Below are positions 9,700-18,965 of a stretch of 64,000 bases of DNA, piece after piece (position 1 is the first letter of the stretch; each line of letters opens with the position of its first letter). The DNA is from Kordiimonas sp. GTDB lineage: Bacteria; Pseudomonadota; Alphaproteobacteria; Sphingomonadales; Emcibacteraceae. The DNA lies in contig PADB01000009.1 in assembly GCA_002700365.1 (NCBI GenBank), positions 160,387 through 224,386 of the forward strand. Direction: 5' to 3'. Below the pieces are notes generated by a model. The model made no database searches. It was not told where the DNA came from and worked only from the letters and a program-made list of their open reading frames with translations. The position numbers were made by a program, and so were the translations under genes.

Positions 9700-11505
9700 A
9701 TGACTGATATCACGCACATACGTAACTTCTCTATCATTGCCCATATTGACCATGGTAAATCGACCCTTGCGGATCGTCTTATTCAGGAATGTGGGGCATT
9801 GAGCGACCGGGAAATGAAAGAACAGGTGCTCGATTCAATGGAGATCGAACGCGAACGGGGCATCACGATCAAAGCCCAAACCGTGCGCCTAGAATACAAA
9901 GCCCGAAATGGTGAGACTTATATTCTCAATTTAATGGACACCCCCGGCCATGTGGATTTCGCCTATGAAGTGAGCCGCTGCCTTTATGCCTGTGAAGGCT
10001 CCCTTCTGGTGGTCGATGCCAGTCAGGGGGTCGAAGCGCAAACGCTCGCTAATGTCTATCAGGCCATTGAACAGGACCACGAAATCATTTCTGTCCTGAA
10101 CAAAATTGACCTGCCGGCGGCCGAGCCTGAACGTGTACGTGCCCAGATTGAAGACGTGATCGGTCTTGATGCCTCAGATGCTATTCCCACCTCAGCCAAA
10201 ACAGGGGAAGGCATTATCGACGCTCTGGAAACACTGGTCACAAAACTTCCCGCCCCCCAAGGCGATATCAATGCCCCGCTAAAGGCGCTTTTGGTTGATA
10301 GTTGGTATGATGCCTATCTGGGCGTTATGATCTTGGTGCGCGTCATGGATGGTGTCATTAAAAAGGGCCAACGCATCAAAATGATGGCCCATGGCACAGA
10401 GCATCTTGTGGACCGCGTAGGTGTCTTTACGCCCAAAGGCGTAATGGTTGACCAGTTGGGACCGGGAGAAGTCGGCTTTATCACCGCCGCCATCAAAGAA
10501 GTTGCCGATACCGCGGTTGGTGACACGATAACCGATGCCCGCACCCCTACGGCCGAACCACTCCCCGGTTTCAAACCCGTGCAAAGCGTTGTCTTTTGTG
10601 GACTGTTTCCCGCCGATAGCGGTGATTTTGAACGCCTCCGCGAAAGCCTGCATAAACTTAAACTCAATGACGCCTCTTTCGAATTCGAAGCCGAAAGCTC
10701 TGCGGCACTCGGGTTCGGTTTCCGTTGTGGTTTTCTCGGTATGCTGCATCTGGAAATTATTCAGGAACGGCTAATCCGTGAATTCGACCTTGATATCATC
10801 ACCACCTCCCCCAGCGTGATCTACAAACTGCATATGACGGATGGTAGCCTGATGGAACTGCATAATCCGGCCGATATGCCTGATGTGGTCAAAGTCGATC
10901 ATATCGAAGAACCATGGATACGGGCCACCATTTTGGTCCCTGATGAACATTTAGGGGCTGTTCTGAAACTCTGTGAAGATAAACGCGGAGAGCAAGTAGA
11001 ACTAACCTATGCGGGCAGTCGCGCTATGTTGATCTATTTACTGCCCTTAAACGAAGTCGTTTATGACTTTTATGACCGCCTGAAATCCGTCAGCCGCGGC
11101 TATGCCAGTTTTGACTACCAGATGGAAGGTTACCGCACCTCTGATCTGGTGAAGATGTCTATACTGGTCAACGCGGAACCAGTGGACGCCCTCTCGATCA
11201 TGGTGCATCGCTCTATGGCCGAACCCCGCGGACGTTTATTATGTGAACGGTTAAAGGACCTCATTCCACGGCAATTGTTTAAGATTCCAATACAGGCCGC
11301 CATCGGCGGAAAAGTCATCGCCCGTGAAACCATCAGTGCTATGCGTAAGGACGTGACGGCAAAATGTTACGGCGGTGATATTACCCGTAAACGTAAACTG
11401 CTGGAAAAACAAAAAGCCGGTAAGAAGAAAATGCGCACCTATGGTAAGGTTGACATCCCCCATGATGCCTTTATTGCCGCCCTGCGCATGGATGACAAAA
11501 AATAG
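9700..11505 (+). CDS. lepA: Elongation factor 4 (back-translocating GTPase)
   Basis: A 601-residue translational GTPase of standard LepA length. G1 is AHIDHGKS, the switch region contains [10 protein letters not shown]3 is DTPGH, G4 NKID, and a SAK motif is present. The LepA-specific C-terminal domain ends in basic [16 protein letters not shown]. LepA acts on ribosomes, affecting initiation and recovery under ionic or cold stress. Convergent rpmF follows. Confidence 0.98.
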   Translation: MTDITHIRNFSIIAHIDHGKSTLADRLIQECGALSDREMKEQVLDSMEIERERGITIKAQTVRLEYKARNGETYILNLMDTPGHVDFAYEVSRCLYACEGSLLVVDASQGVEAQTLANVYQAIEQDHEIISVLNKIDLPAAEPERVRAQIEDVIGLDASDAIPTSAKTGEGIIDALETLVTKLPAPQGDINAPLKALLVDSWYDAYLGVMILVRVMDGVIKKGQRIKMMAHGTEHLVDRVGVFTPKGVMVDQLGPGEVGFITAAIKEVADTAVGDTITDARTPTAEPLPGFKPVQSVVFCGLFPADSGDFERLRESLHKLKLNDASFEFEAESSAALGFGFRCGFLGMLHLEIIQERLIREFDLDIITTSPSVIYKLHMTDGSLMELHNPADMPDVVKVDHIEEPWIRATILVPDEHLGAVLKLCEDKRGEQVELTYAGSRAMLIYLLPLNEVVYDFYDRLKSVSRGYASFDYQMEGYRTSDLVKMSILVNAEPVDALSIMVHRSMAEPRGRLLCERLKDLIPRQLFKIPIQAAIGGKVIARETISAMRKDVTAKCYGGDITRKRKLLEKQKAGKKKMRTYGKVDIPHDAFIAALRMDDKK

Positions 11506-11593
11506 GGCACGGACGACAAGAAACAAAAAATAAGGGGACTAATCAGCCTCCTTTTTTAATGCCCATCCAACCCCAACACATAACCGCAGACAC

Positions 11594-11620
11594 AAAAAAG
11601 CCGGGTTCAAAAACCCGGCT
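11594..11620 (-). terminator. Terminator of rpmF
   Basis: AGCCGGGTT pairs with AACCCGGCT across a short loop. On the minus strand the hairpin is followed by TTTTTT, so it mainly ends rpmF; on the plus strand it may also stop lepA readthrough. Confidence 0.85.
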
Positions 11621-11646
11621 CTTCTTAAAACTTGAAACCTCAACAC

Positions 11647-11829
11647 TTAAACGTCTTGTGGTTCCAGAATTTGCTTACCACGATATTTACCTGTGGACAG
11701 GTCAATATGGTGACGACGACGCAGTTCACCGCTTTCCTGATCTTCTACATAGGACGGTGCCTTGAGTGCATCATGAGAGCGACGGTTGCCGCGACGCATG
11801 GGGGTTACTTTCCGCTTTGGTACAGCCAT
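11647..11829 (-). CDS. rpmF: 50S ribosomal protein L32
   Basis: A 60-residue L32 beginning [20 protein letters not shown], the conserved N-terminus. The protein lacks the zinc-binding cysteine pairs of some L32 forms, as is common in alphaproteobacteria. GAAGGTAAAAG provides the ribosome-binding site. It is monocistronic here, converging with lepA. Confidence 0.97.
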   Translation of the reverse strand: MAVPKRKVTPMRRGNRRSHDALKAPSYVEDQESGELRRRHHIDLSTGKYRGKQILEPQDV

Positions 11830-11989
11830 TTTCTTTTACCTTCAACAAAGATAAGGGGCATGGGGATTGCTCCCCTGAATTCGCATGAGCGCCTTTGTGG
11901 TAAATTCAGGCGCTTAAGTCAAGGATTCTCTACAGCAAAACCGTAAAAAAGACATATCACATGGATCTCACACGGCATTCCCCCAATTC

Positions 11990-12292
11990 TTATGAGGTCT
12001 TTTTACCTAAAAATAGCGCAATACTGCCAATCCCCACGGCCATATAAAGTGCCGCAATGTCCATCACAGGCTGCAATAATCCTTGCCAGATACCCGGGAA
12101 CATTCCTTGTGTGACCGCGTTTTCTAACGCCTGCAGACTCTCAATGTCCAGAATCGCCCACAGCGCAATCGTACTTAATGGGGCATACCGGCCTGACTCC
12201 ACGAACCGCAACAACTCCATTCCCAGCAAAACAATGCTGGTCGCAAGCAATAACCTTCCCACTGTCGTCACGATAAATGCACCCATAGGCAT
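11990..12292 (-). CDS. Small integral membrane protein, unknown function
   Basis: A 100-residue hydrophobic protein with about three predicted membrane segments (around residues 7-25, 38-55 and 72-93) ending in a lysine pair (GKKTS). The composition and intact frame suggest a real gene, but no family is recognised. GGATAATCT precedes the ATG. No partner gene is close; a 266-bp gap separates it from the tRNA-Ser gene. Confidence 0.55.
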   Translation of the reverse strand: MPMGAFIVTTVGRLLLATSIVLLGMELLRFVESGRYAPLSTIALWAILDIESLQALENAVTQGMFPGIWQGLLQPVMDIAALYMAVGIGSIALFLGKKTS

Positions 12293-12558
12293 AGATTATC
12301 CGAAAAATGCCGCTGTGAAAAACACAATGCCACAAATAGGCCGTAGCGTCGTCATCACTCCCCCCCACACAGACCCAAAGCTCTAAAACTGCAAGTAGTA
12401 AAAAAATCCCATTGCCTATAACCGCGCGTCTCCAACAACAAACTTACGTTCGCACATTCACACTACGCCGCTATTTAAGAAAAGAAAAAAAGCTGTAAAG
12501 AACCAATGCCCTCTTGCGTCTGTGCCGATGTTCGCTATATTGCCCCCATCTTTCTTGG
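12293..12558. other. Intergenic region upstream of tRNA-Ser
   Basis: No convincing gene. It must hold the tRNA-Ser promoter; a TATATT element about 20 bp before the tRNA is a possible -10 box, but no clear -35 was seen. Confidence 0.4.
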
Positions 12559-12646
12559 GGAGCGATGGCCGAGTGGTTTAAGGCGCACGCCTGGAAAGCG
12601 TGTTGGGCGCAAGCCCTCCGGGGTTCGAATCCCCGTCGCTCCGCCA
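12559..12646 (+). tRNA. tRNA-Ser (anticodon GGA)
   Basis: An 88-nt cloverleaf: acceptor GGAGCGA pairs with TCGCTCC, the anticodon stem is CACGC/GCGTG with loop CTGGAAA (anticodon GGA at 12593-12595), and the long class II variable arm, T-arm GGGGTTCGAATCCCC and encoded CCA are all present. Its 3' part serves as the attachment site of the neighbouring island. Confidence 0.97.
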
Positions 12647-12649
12647 TTA
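12609..12649 (+). repeat. attL-type direct repeat inside the tRNA-Ser 3' end
   Basis: A 41-bp segment running from the variable arm through CCA plus TTA. It is identical to 16046-16086; the match breaks on both sides (C versus G before, T versus C after). This is the classic footprint of tyrosine-recombinase integration into a tRNA gene. The tRNA stays intact on this side. Confidence 0.93.
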
Positions 12650-12674
12650 TCCCTGATACATTGATTGATTTCTA

Positions 12675-15600
12675 TTAGGCATCACTCTCAGTTGCCTTAG
12701 GGGTATCGTTATCCAAATCTTCACCGTATTCAAGTTTGCGCATAGCAATGTTCTGCTGCGTATGACGTGTAAAATCAGCAATTTGTAATTTTAGCGATCT
12801 AATCTCTTTTTCTGCAAATTGAACGACCTTAGTATTCCCATCTGCAAGCCAGCCCTCCAATTGCCTTACTTTCTCCTGACAAGCCTCAACACGACCAAAA
12901 TCGCCAGTCATAGTTCCTGTCTCATGAAAAATTAGCGAGACAGCGCGTTCTATATCATCTGTTACCTCATCTGAAGATAAAACAGCTCGCAGCAAAGGTA
13001 ACAAATCTTCCCGCCCATCATATCCTTTTAATGATGCAATAATAAAAGCTAAGTCACTCGTATCGCCACTTTCTATCATGCTAAAAAGTGCCGTCGATAA
13101 AGGCACCTCAAATGCAGGGTAAACCTTACTCAAAAAATGGGACCTATCCCAACTGCTAATAACGTCACTGTCCTCCTGCCAAAGTCTCACATGCGCAATC
13201 ACATCATCAGGGTAAGGCTGCAGTATTGTATGAACAGATTGGAAAGAAAAAGGAACTGCATCGTAGTCAGAAACGACAACTTCCTTAGCGTACTTCAGAC
13301 GCTCTCCGAACCAATCTAGTATCACATCATGGCGCTCTTCGCCTAGATCGGTCAAAATTTGTTCCGCTGGATAGTTAACCCGCTTCATACTGATCATAGA
13401 GTTAAGAAGGGTTTGCGCTTGCTCATCGGTCAAGTGACAAAAGAGTGATTCCTCTCCACCACTATACCCAATTCTATCAACCCAAATGGTAATGTCAGCT
13501 TCACGTAAAACCTTCAAGCAGGGGAAGAACACCTCATCGCGCCAGAGCGCTGGGTCATCAGAAAAGCGACGAACCGCTCCGTCGAGCATATATTCACAAG
13601 CGTCCCACTTACCTGACTTAATCACGTACTTTTTTGCTTTGTGAACAAGCTCTTTGCTAACACTCTCCGAGAAAGCAGCAATTTTGGCTATTTCGCTTAT
13701 AAACTGGCCTTCCTTAAGCCAATTAATCAATAAACTCTCCATCTCCGCCTGACGTTCTCCACCTAATAGTGCCCTCGCAATTGGCTGAATCGTCCATGCT
13801 GGAGTAGCTTCACGGTCTCGCAGTAATTCGATAGCAAATTCTGTATGACGTGCTGCAAGAACTGATAAAAACCGACTATATGGTGGAAAAAATGCTAAGT
13901 CAGAAGACTTTACACACGCCGCCAGCCCCAATCGTTCTTTCCATTGCGGCCAAGTATCCGACGTGACCGACTGAATAAGTTCGTCCTGTTTTGTATAACG
14001 GATTTTCTCATCGCGCTCGCGATCATATTCATACTTGCCCCACATATGCGGAAAAACAGATCTAAATCCGACGATAGTCTTAAAGATAGCAAACTCATCA
14101 TCAGCATTCAGTTTTTCACGCAAAGCCCCCATAGCATCACTCAGCTGTCCATGAGCAACCTTTACATCATCTTCAGTCTCAAATCTGTCCGGCAGAGTTT
14201 TATGACTACGCCAGTTTAACCATAAGATATACTCTGTCTCTTGACGAATACTTAGACTAGTACCATTGATAAAACTTGTTATGCGTTCGAATGCATATGC
14301 CAAGTCACCATATATCATCGCGGCAACCTCAGCACTCTCATCATTGAGACGCGGCAACTCCCCTGCCTCAAATAGAATGGAAATAGCACGTTGAAGCGCG
14401 TCTTCATCAGAAATCACGGTCTCCGCATGATTTGCAATCAGGTCAATCATTGCACGCCGCGCATCTTTTAGCTCTTCGCTATAACGAATGGCTCCCCTAT
14501 GAAATGTAACGGTTTCAGAACCTGCTGTAGTCCCGGTAATTTCAGATGAGAGAATTTCTCTGGCAATAGCCAATGCAAGCTGCGCATATGGGGCAATATC
14601 CTCTTCCTTTGTGAGGATATCAGCTAATTGAACCTGCATGTATGGACCAAGCTTTTCCCAAACTTGTAGTGTAGGGCATGCTAGGTGTTCAGCAATTTTA
14701 ACAAGTTGTTCTTTCGCCTCAGCAGTAGAGGTTTCAGCATAAAGGTAGCGAATAAACGCATACGTCTCGCCCGCATCAATATAACGATACTCATCAATAA
14801 TATCAGCAATAAGGCCAGTTACATCACTTGGTTTACAGCCGGAAAAGTTGCCAAAAGGTGTTTCATGTGGAATGACCTCGTCCACCTCAGCAGCAATCCA
14901 TACTTCTTTCAGGTTTGTACGAATTTCAGGAACTATCGTCTCAAGATCATCATAATAAGGAAGCACATCTTCCTTAAGCTTCCGCAGCGCTTCATGACGT
15001 TCATTATTATTTTTTGCGGTAAGTACTTTCCTCAGCACCCCCTGATCGAACAAACGTTTCCCCTCAGCAAGCCGCTCTACATCTGTTGCAATCTGTTGAA
15101 AAAGGTATCCTGCAGGCAGAAGGTGCTTCTGCATTACATCTCTAAGGCGCTCGCCAATGATGGCCGCCTCCTTCTCCTCAAAACCATCTAACTCAGGCTT
15201 TTTATAAATTGTATCATGTGCCATCTCAGCCCAAGCATGGTTAAGAGTCGTTTGAACCTGCACTTCACAATAAAGCCCCTCAAACTCACGATACTCACGT
15301 AGGCTCGTTCGGTCAGCTTTAAGCTTTACTACATAATTATTAGACTGGAAAAGCCGATCGACACTCTTTTCACCTGGATGCGGGTGGTGGAACTTTGACC
15401 GCTGCCAGTCAACATCAAATAAATCAGTAAGAAGTCCCGAGCTAGTAAAACGATTTACATCATTGTTCGTATAAAAAAGTATCCGACAACCTGCCAAATC
15501 CTTACGACACAACTCAATCTCGCTGCTATCAGATTGGCCTTTCTCTGCAAGCCTTCGCTTCAGCGAATCTATTGTCTTCGCTCGGCACTGAATCTGCTGT

Positions 15601-15710
15601 AGCCGATAACTGCCCGCAGCTTCCAGCTCAACCTCCAAAAGGTCCCGCACAATTTGCGCAAACTTTCCATATCGCCCGAAGCCATACTGCGTATATTCTT
15701 CAATATTCAT
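12675..15710 (-). CDS. Giant protein with N-terminal RelA/SpoT synthetase-type domain (island cargo)
   Basis: A 1011-residue protein. The N-terminal ~200 residues match the RelA/SpoT nucleotidyltransferase fold: R43-x-K45-x3-S49, D71-L-A-G-x-R76, a tyrosine (Y126) in a degenerate G-loop region, and E149-V-Q-V-Q-T followed by H-x-W-x-E-x2-x-H-D (158-166). The usual EIQIRT arginine is glutamine. There is no HD hydrolase domain, TGS or ACT domain. The remaining ~800 residues look mainly helical and repetitive, possibly HEAT-like, with a charged coiled-coil-like tail; no known domain is recognised. It could make (p)ppGpp or (p)ppApp, or pyrophosphorylate tRNA as toxSAS enzymes do. Island location suggests a toxin or phage-defence role. 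That is inference. Confidence 0.85.
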   Translation of the reverse strand: MNIEEYTQYGFGRYGKFAQIVRDLLEVELEAAGSYRLQQIQCRAKTIDSLKRRLAEKGQSDSSEIELCRKDLAGCRILFYTNNDVNRFTSSGLLTDLFDVDWQRSKFHHPHPGEKSVDRLFQSNNYVVKLKADRTSLREYREFEGLYCEVQVQTTLNHAWAEMAHDTIYKKPELDGFEEKEAAIIGERLRDVMQKHLLPAGYLFQQIATDVERLAEGKRLFDQGVLRKVLTAKNNNERHEALRKLKEDVLPYYDDLETIVPEIRTNLKEVWIAAEVDEVIPHETPFGNFSGCKPSDVTGLIADIIDEYRYIDAGETYAFIRYLYAETSTAEAKEQLVKIAEHLACPTLQVWEKLGPYMQVQLADILTKEEDIAPYAQLALAIAREILSSEITGTTAGSETVTFHRGAIRYSEELKDARRAMIDLIANHAETVISDEDALQRAISILFEAGELPRLNDESAEVAAMIYGDLAYAFERITSFINGTSLSIRQETEYILWLNWRSHKTLPDRFETEDDVKVAHGQLSDAMGALREKLNADDEFAIFKTIVGFRSVFPHMWGKYEYDRERDEKIRYTKQDELIQSVTSDTWPQWKERLGLAACVKSSDLAFFPPYSRFLSVLAARHTEFAIELLRDREATPAWTIQPIARALLGGERQAEMESLLINWLKEGQFISEIAKIAAFSESVSKELVHKAKKYVIKSGKWDACEYMLDGAVRRFSDDPALWRDEVFFPCLKVLREADITIWVDRIGYSGGEESLFCHLTDEQAQTLLNSMISMKRVNYPAEQILTDLGEERHDVILDWFGERLKYAKEVVVSDYDAVPFSFQSVHTILQPYPDDVIAHVRLWQEDSDVISSWDRSHFLSKVYPAFEVPLSTALFSMIESGDTSDLAFIIASLKGYDGREDLLPLLRAVLSSDEVTDDIERAVSLIFHETGTMTGDFGRVEACQEKVRQLEGWLADGNTKVVQFAEKEIRSLKLQIADFTRHTQQNIAMRKLEYGEDLDNDTPKATESDA

Positions 15711-16045
15711 TTTGGGATACTTAAAAAAACAACATAATTGAAAGATTTAGCATGCCACATCTGTTGGTCTCCAACCAAGCTGACATACGTTGGCCTGACA
15801 AAGACGGAAAAATTTTATCCAACAATGTATTCCCCCAAGAATTATTGCGCTCACATGAGAACTCTCTCATAACTCAGCTACATAACACAAGCACAGAGCT
15901 GAAAATTAAGAACCCCACCCTCCCTGCAACGGCACGTCCCCACAACACTCTGCACTATCACCCCTCACCTAAAGGCAGTCGCAGTCTATCAAGGGCGCGG
16001 TGATATCGTTTTGGAAGTGACCGGGCTTTATCCGCGTGCAAGACG
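15711..16045. other. Non-coding right arm of the micro-island
   Basis: It holds the promoter region of the RelA/SpoT-domain gene and the inner flank of the right repeat. A plus-strand frame of 83 codons (15752-16003) is open but has no ribosome-binding site, recognisable domain or coding character. No integrase remnant could be identified on either strand. Confidence 0.5.
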
Positions 16046-16086
16046 GCAAGCCCTCCGGGGTTCGAATCCCCGTCGCTCCGCCATTA
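16046..16086 (+). repeat. attR-type direct repeat (tRNA-Ser 3' fragment)
   Basis: An exact copy of 12609-12649. It carries only the 3' portion of tRNA-Ser (variable arm part, T-arm, acceptor strand, CCA), so it is not a functional tRNA but the far boundary of the island. Confidence 0.93.
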
Positions 16087-16206
16087 CATGTTTAATTTCC
16101 CCGCCAGTTACAATAACATCCACCTATAGTATGCACACGTCATGAAAGCAGATGTCTTTCGTGTCTGGCACCAAAATTCGCTGTCAACTTCCGAGCCAAG
16201 ATAAAG

Positions 16207-16953
16207 ATGAATTACGATCTTCTCATTGATCTGCATAAAGCAGAAGAACGTCAGGGGCCGGGCGGAGAAACCGAAACATTGCAAGCCTTGCAATTATCGG
16301 GACTTATGGAAAAGGCGGGACCTTTACAGATTGCAGACATTGGATGTGGCACAGGGGCTTCGACTTTGCTTCTCGCCGAATATTTAAAGGCTGACATTAC
16401 CGCAGTTGACCTTTTTCCAGCCTTTTTGGAACGCCTGAAGGAACGCGCAAAGGCAGCCCACATACAAGGGCATATCACCCCGCTTCTTTGTTCCATGGAA
16501 AGCCTTCCCTTCGCCCCTTGCAGTTTGGACGCCATCTGGTCGGAAGGTGCTATTTATAACATGGGCTTCGCAGCGGGCATTGCCGCCTTCAAACCATTTC
16601 TAAAACAAGGCGGGATATTGGCCGTATCGGAAATAACCTGGCTGACAAACCAACGGCCTCCCGCTCTTACACAGTATTGGGACAGCGAATATCCTGAAAT
16701 AGCGACAGCCGCAGAAAAAATCCGCATTCTGGAGAACGAGGGCTTTATTATAAAAGGCTATTTCCCGCTACCGGAAAGCTGCTGGCGCAATAACTACTAT
16801 GCCCCCTTGCAATCACGTTTTAACGACTTTCTCACAGCACACGACACACCCGATGCACGGGCGATTGTCTTGGCCGAGCAAGATGAAATCAAATTATATG
16901 AACAATACTGTCAATATTATAGCTACGGTTTTTATATCGCGCAAAAGACCTAA
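16207..16953 (+). CDS. Class I SAM-dependent methyltransferase, substrate unknown
   Basis: A 248-residue cytosolic methyltransferase. Motif I is IADIGCGTGASTLLLAEYL (about residues 42-60), motif II is the acidic end of the next strand (TAVDLFPAFL), and post-motif LDAIWSEGAIYNMGF precedes a second half rich in aromatic residues. The family (UbiE/YcgJ-like) covers small-molecule methylation and the substrate cannot be told. It lies 120 bp outside the island boundary, so it is probably the original chromosomal neighbour of tRNA-Ser. Confidence 0.85.
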   Translation: MNYDLLIDLHKAEERQGPGGETETLQALQLSGLMEKAGPLQIADIGCGTGASTLLLAEYLKADITAVDLFPAFLERLKERAKAAHIQGHITPLLCSMESLPFAPCSLDAIWSEGAIYNMGFAAGIAAFKPFLKQGGILAVSEITWLTNQRPPALTQYWDSEYPEIATAAEKIRILENEGFIIKGYFPLPESCWRNNYYAPLQSRFNDFLTAHDTPDARAIVLAEQDEIKLYEQYCQYYSYGFYIAQKT

Positions 16954-17025
16954 AGCTCTGATGGACCAACACATAATATCTGATCAGCAAGCTGCTTAAT
17001 AATGGCATAACTTACTTAAAGATAG

Positions 17026-17493
17026 TCATCCCCGGCTGAGCCGTTTCCTCATCACCTCTAGCGCCCGTTGATAACGCTTTGCCAAAGATTGGGCGCGCTC
17101 CGGGGGTAATTTAGCTAACCGTACAGGATCGCTGTTATCCATTAAATCACAGACCTTGACCTGCACCGCTGCCAAAGGTCCTGTCGCCGCCAAATTTTCC
17201 ATTCTCTGTTGATAGGTGAAGCCATCCGAAGGGTCTATTGTCACCGCTTCGACTATTGCAATCGTATTTTCACTATATCCACGTGCCCGCAAATCATCTG
17301 GACTAATATCGCAATCCTCAACAGTATCATGAAGTAAGGCCGCCAACCTCACGTCTATGCCCGCTTCCGGGAAAAGACGACATAATCGCTCATACACGCC
17401 CATCACATGCGTGATATAGGGGGCGCCGGTCTTATCTACCTGACCTGCATGCAATAGCCCCACCCACTCTTTCGTCTCTTCAATGTCTGGCAT
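17026..17493 (-). CDS. Small HD-domain hydrolase, MESH1/SpoT-hydrolase-like
   Basis: A 155-residue single-domain protein resembling the hydrolase domain of Rel/SpoT and the stand-alone small alarmone hydrolases. The metal and substrate motifs line up: KTGAPYITH (H29), ALLHDTVED (H55-D56, E59-D60) and KVCDLMDN (D116, N120), matching the HD metal ligands of SpoT. A (p)ppGpp or related nucleotide 3'-pyrophosphohydrolase role is therefore plausible, although such genes also act on other nucleotides. It lies about 0.9 kb outside the island that carries a synthetase-type domain, and its own strand and neighbours look chromosomal. Confidence 0.75.
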   Translation of the reverse strand: MPDIEETKEWVGLLHAGQVDKTGAPYITHVMGVYERLCRLFPEAGIDVRLAALLHDTVEDCDISPDDLRARGYSENTIAIVEAVTIDPSDGFTYQQRMENLAATGPLAAVQVKVCDLMDNSDPVRLAKLPPERAQSLAKRYQRALEVMRKRLSRG

Positions 17494-17622
17494 TTATCAC
17501 ATCTTTTTTTATTTATGAGATCACAATGTTTGATATCACAATGGCTTCTGACGTCAGCACCATTATATCCATTATAACAACAGACTATTTCCCTTTTTTT
17601 TCTACATTACCGAAAAACAATC

Positions 17623-17654
17623 CATTATCATACAAATGTATAAATATGATAATG
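17623..17654 (+). promoter_or_regulatory. Inverted repeat upstream of the first reductive-dehalogenase-like gene
   Basis: CATTATCATA (17623-17632) and TATGATAATG (17645-17654) are exact 10-bp inverted copies with a 12-bp spacer containing a TATAAA element. It ends 11 bp before the ATG at 17666, so it could be an operator or a 5'-UTR hairpin. A related palindrome, TATCATATGATA, overlaps the promoter of the fifth copy (22886-22897). Confidence 0.5.
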
Positions 17655-17665
17655 ACAGGTGAAAA

Positions 17666-18724
17666 ATGGGAATTTTCTCGGGAAAAATACGCGGTCATCA
17701 TGATTATGATCCCGCGCTGATTACAAAGTGGTTCATCCCTAAACAAAAGCCATATGGCAATGATTATAACGGCTTAGGCGAAACCGTAAAGCGTCGGCCT
17801 GGCCCGCTGATGCATGGACCCGATAATCACCCATGGAAAGGGATGATGGTATGGCTACTCATCAAGGGTAAAGTGCCCAACCCTCCCATTTGGTTCGTGG
17901 AAGTCCGCGGCATGATCCGTGACAAATTCGGCCATAAACCCATTGCCCCGGCAAAAGCCAAGGGCACCGCAGAAGAATTTAAAAAAGGCCTGGAAGAATT
18001 TGCGGAAGCCCACCCCTTCATCCACCAAATGGGGGTCACGCGGATGAAAGAAAGCTATATGTTTGCGGGCCAAAATGATCTGTCAAAAGAATATCCATGG
18101 GTTATTAGCGTTGCCCAACGCATGGAATATGATGTGCTGGTGAAAAACCTGGAAGGCGAATTTAAACGTTCCGGGGCGATTATTCACAAAGGCTATGAAG
18201 AAACCCATGTCGGGGCCGTGGACGTCGCCAACTGGATCCGCGCCAAAGGCTACAAAGCCAAAGGCTATGGCGGCACATCCATTATTAAAGGGGAATGGCA
18301 TACCATGATCCCTCCGGCAATTGACGGGGGGATTGGTCAGCTTGCTAAAAATGGCTCGATGATTAGTGACAAACTCGGCAGTGCCTTCCGCCTGTCAACA
18401 ACACTGACGGACATGCCGCTTATAACAGATGAGCCCCGTGAAATCGGTGTCGACGAATTCTGTATGTCCTGCAAAAAATGTCATACCGACTGCCCCCCTG
18501 GGGCCATTGGCAATGAAAAGCAAATGGTACGTGGCGTCGAAAAGTGGTACGTGGATTTTGATGTTTGCATGCCCTATATGCTGGAACAAAATGGCTGTGC
18601 CATTTGTGTCTCTACCTGCCCATGGAGCCGTCCCGGCGTTGCCCCCGGCCTATCGAAGAAGATGCTGAAAAAAATGGCCGCAGCTAATAAAAAAACAGAT
18701 GAGGGCCCCGCAACCACAGCCTAA
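17666..18724 (+). CDS. Reductive-dehalogenase-like Fe-S protein, copy 1
   Basis: A 352-residue cytosolic protein with RdhA-superfamily architecture. An N-terminal ~100-residue region (MGIFSGKIRG..., with GNDYNGLG) precedes a core with PWVISVAQRMEYD, the GYKAKGYGG segment, an EWH motif (residues 210-212) and GIGQLAKNGSMISDKLGSAF. Two [4Fe-4S] motifs follow: C266-x2-C269-x2-C272-x3-C276-P and C301-x9-C311-x2-C314-x3-C318-P. Known relatives are corrinoid-dependent reductive dehalogenases and, more distantly, QueG. There is no Tat signal, membrane segment or fused flavin/ferredoxin reductase domain, so it is neither a typical respiratory nor an NpRdhA-type enzyme. AGGTG precedes the ATG. It is the first of five tandem paralogues; halogenated-substrate reduction is inference. 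Confidence 0.85.
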   Translation: MGIFSGKIRGHHDYDPALITKWFIPKQKPYGNDYNGLGETVKRRPGPLMHGPDNHPWKGMMVWLLIKGKVPNPPIWFVEVRGMIRDKFGHKPIAPAKAKGTAEEFKKGLEEFAEAHPFIHQMGVTRMKESYMFAGQNDLSKEYPWVISVAQRMEYDVLVKNLEGEFKRSGAIIHKGYEETHVGAVDVANWIRAKGYKAKGYGGTSIIKGEWHTMIPPAIDGGIGQLAKNGSMISDKLGSAFRLSTTLTDMPLITDEPREIGVDEFCMSCKKCHTDCPPGAIGNEKQMVRGVEKWYVDFDVCMPYMLEQNGCAICVSTCPWSRPGVAPGLSKKMLKKMAAANKKTDEGPATTA

Positions 18725-18780
18725 AGTCTAAACATTTCTTGTCTTTTTATGACGTCTGGAAAGACATTACACTGAACACA

Positions 18781-18816
18781 AAAAGGTTCCTATCATAGCG
18801 GTGGGAACCTTTTTTC
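18781..18816 (+). terminator. Rho-independent terminator after copy 1
   Basis: AAAAGGTTCC (18781-18790) pairs with GGAACCTTTT (18804-18813), with a T-run after it. Copy 1 is therefore probably transcribed separately from copy 2. Confidence 0.9.
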
Positions 18817-18965
18817 GTGCCCGTCCTATAGACTCTCCACGCTATTCCTCTCTCACCCCCTGGTCACAACCTTTTACAGAAATCCACTTTTCTCTTGTTT
18901 TATACGATTGTATTAATATATTGTTTCTAAAGAATACATAAAATAGCGCCTTTAAGGATTAGAAA

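Larger units (their letters stand above)
12609..16086. mobile_element. 3.4-kb tRNA-Ser-targeted micro-island without an integrase
   Basis: The stretch is bounded by perfect 41-bp direct repeats with a period of 3,437 bp. About 88% of it is a single minus-strand gene for a RelA/SpoT-domain protein, whose stop is only 26 bp from the left repeat. No recombinase, excisionase or phage gene is visible, so it is either a satellite mobilised in trans or the remnant of a larger element. Base composition is visibly more A/T-rich than the flanking housekeeping genes. Removing it would place the methyltransferase gene at 16207 directly behind tRNA-Ser. Confidence 0.85.

Noticed and set aside
15752-16003. 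83-codon plus-strand frame in the island right arm, possibly an integrase or regulator remnant
   Set aside because: No ribosome-binding site, no recombinase motifs (R-H-R-Y) and no coding character on either strand.
16046-16086. Second tRNA-Ser gene
   Set aside because: Only the 3' part is present; the upstream bases do not form acceptor, D or anticodon arms.
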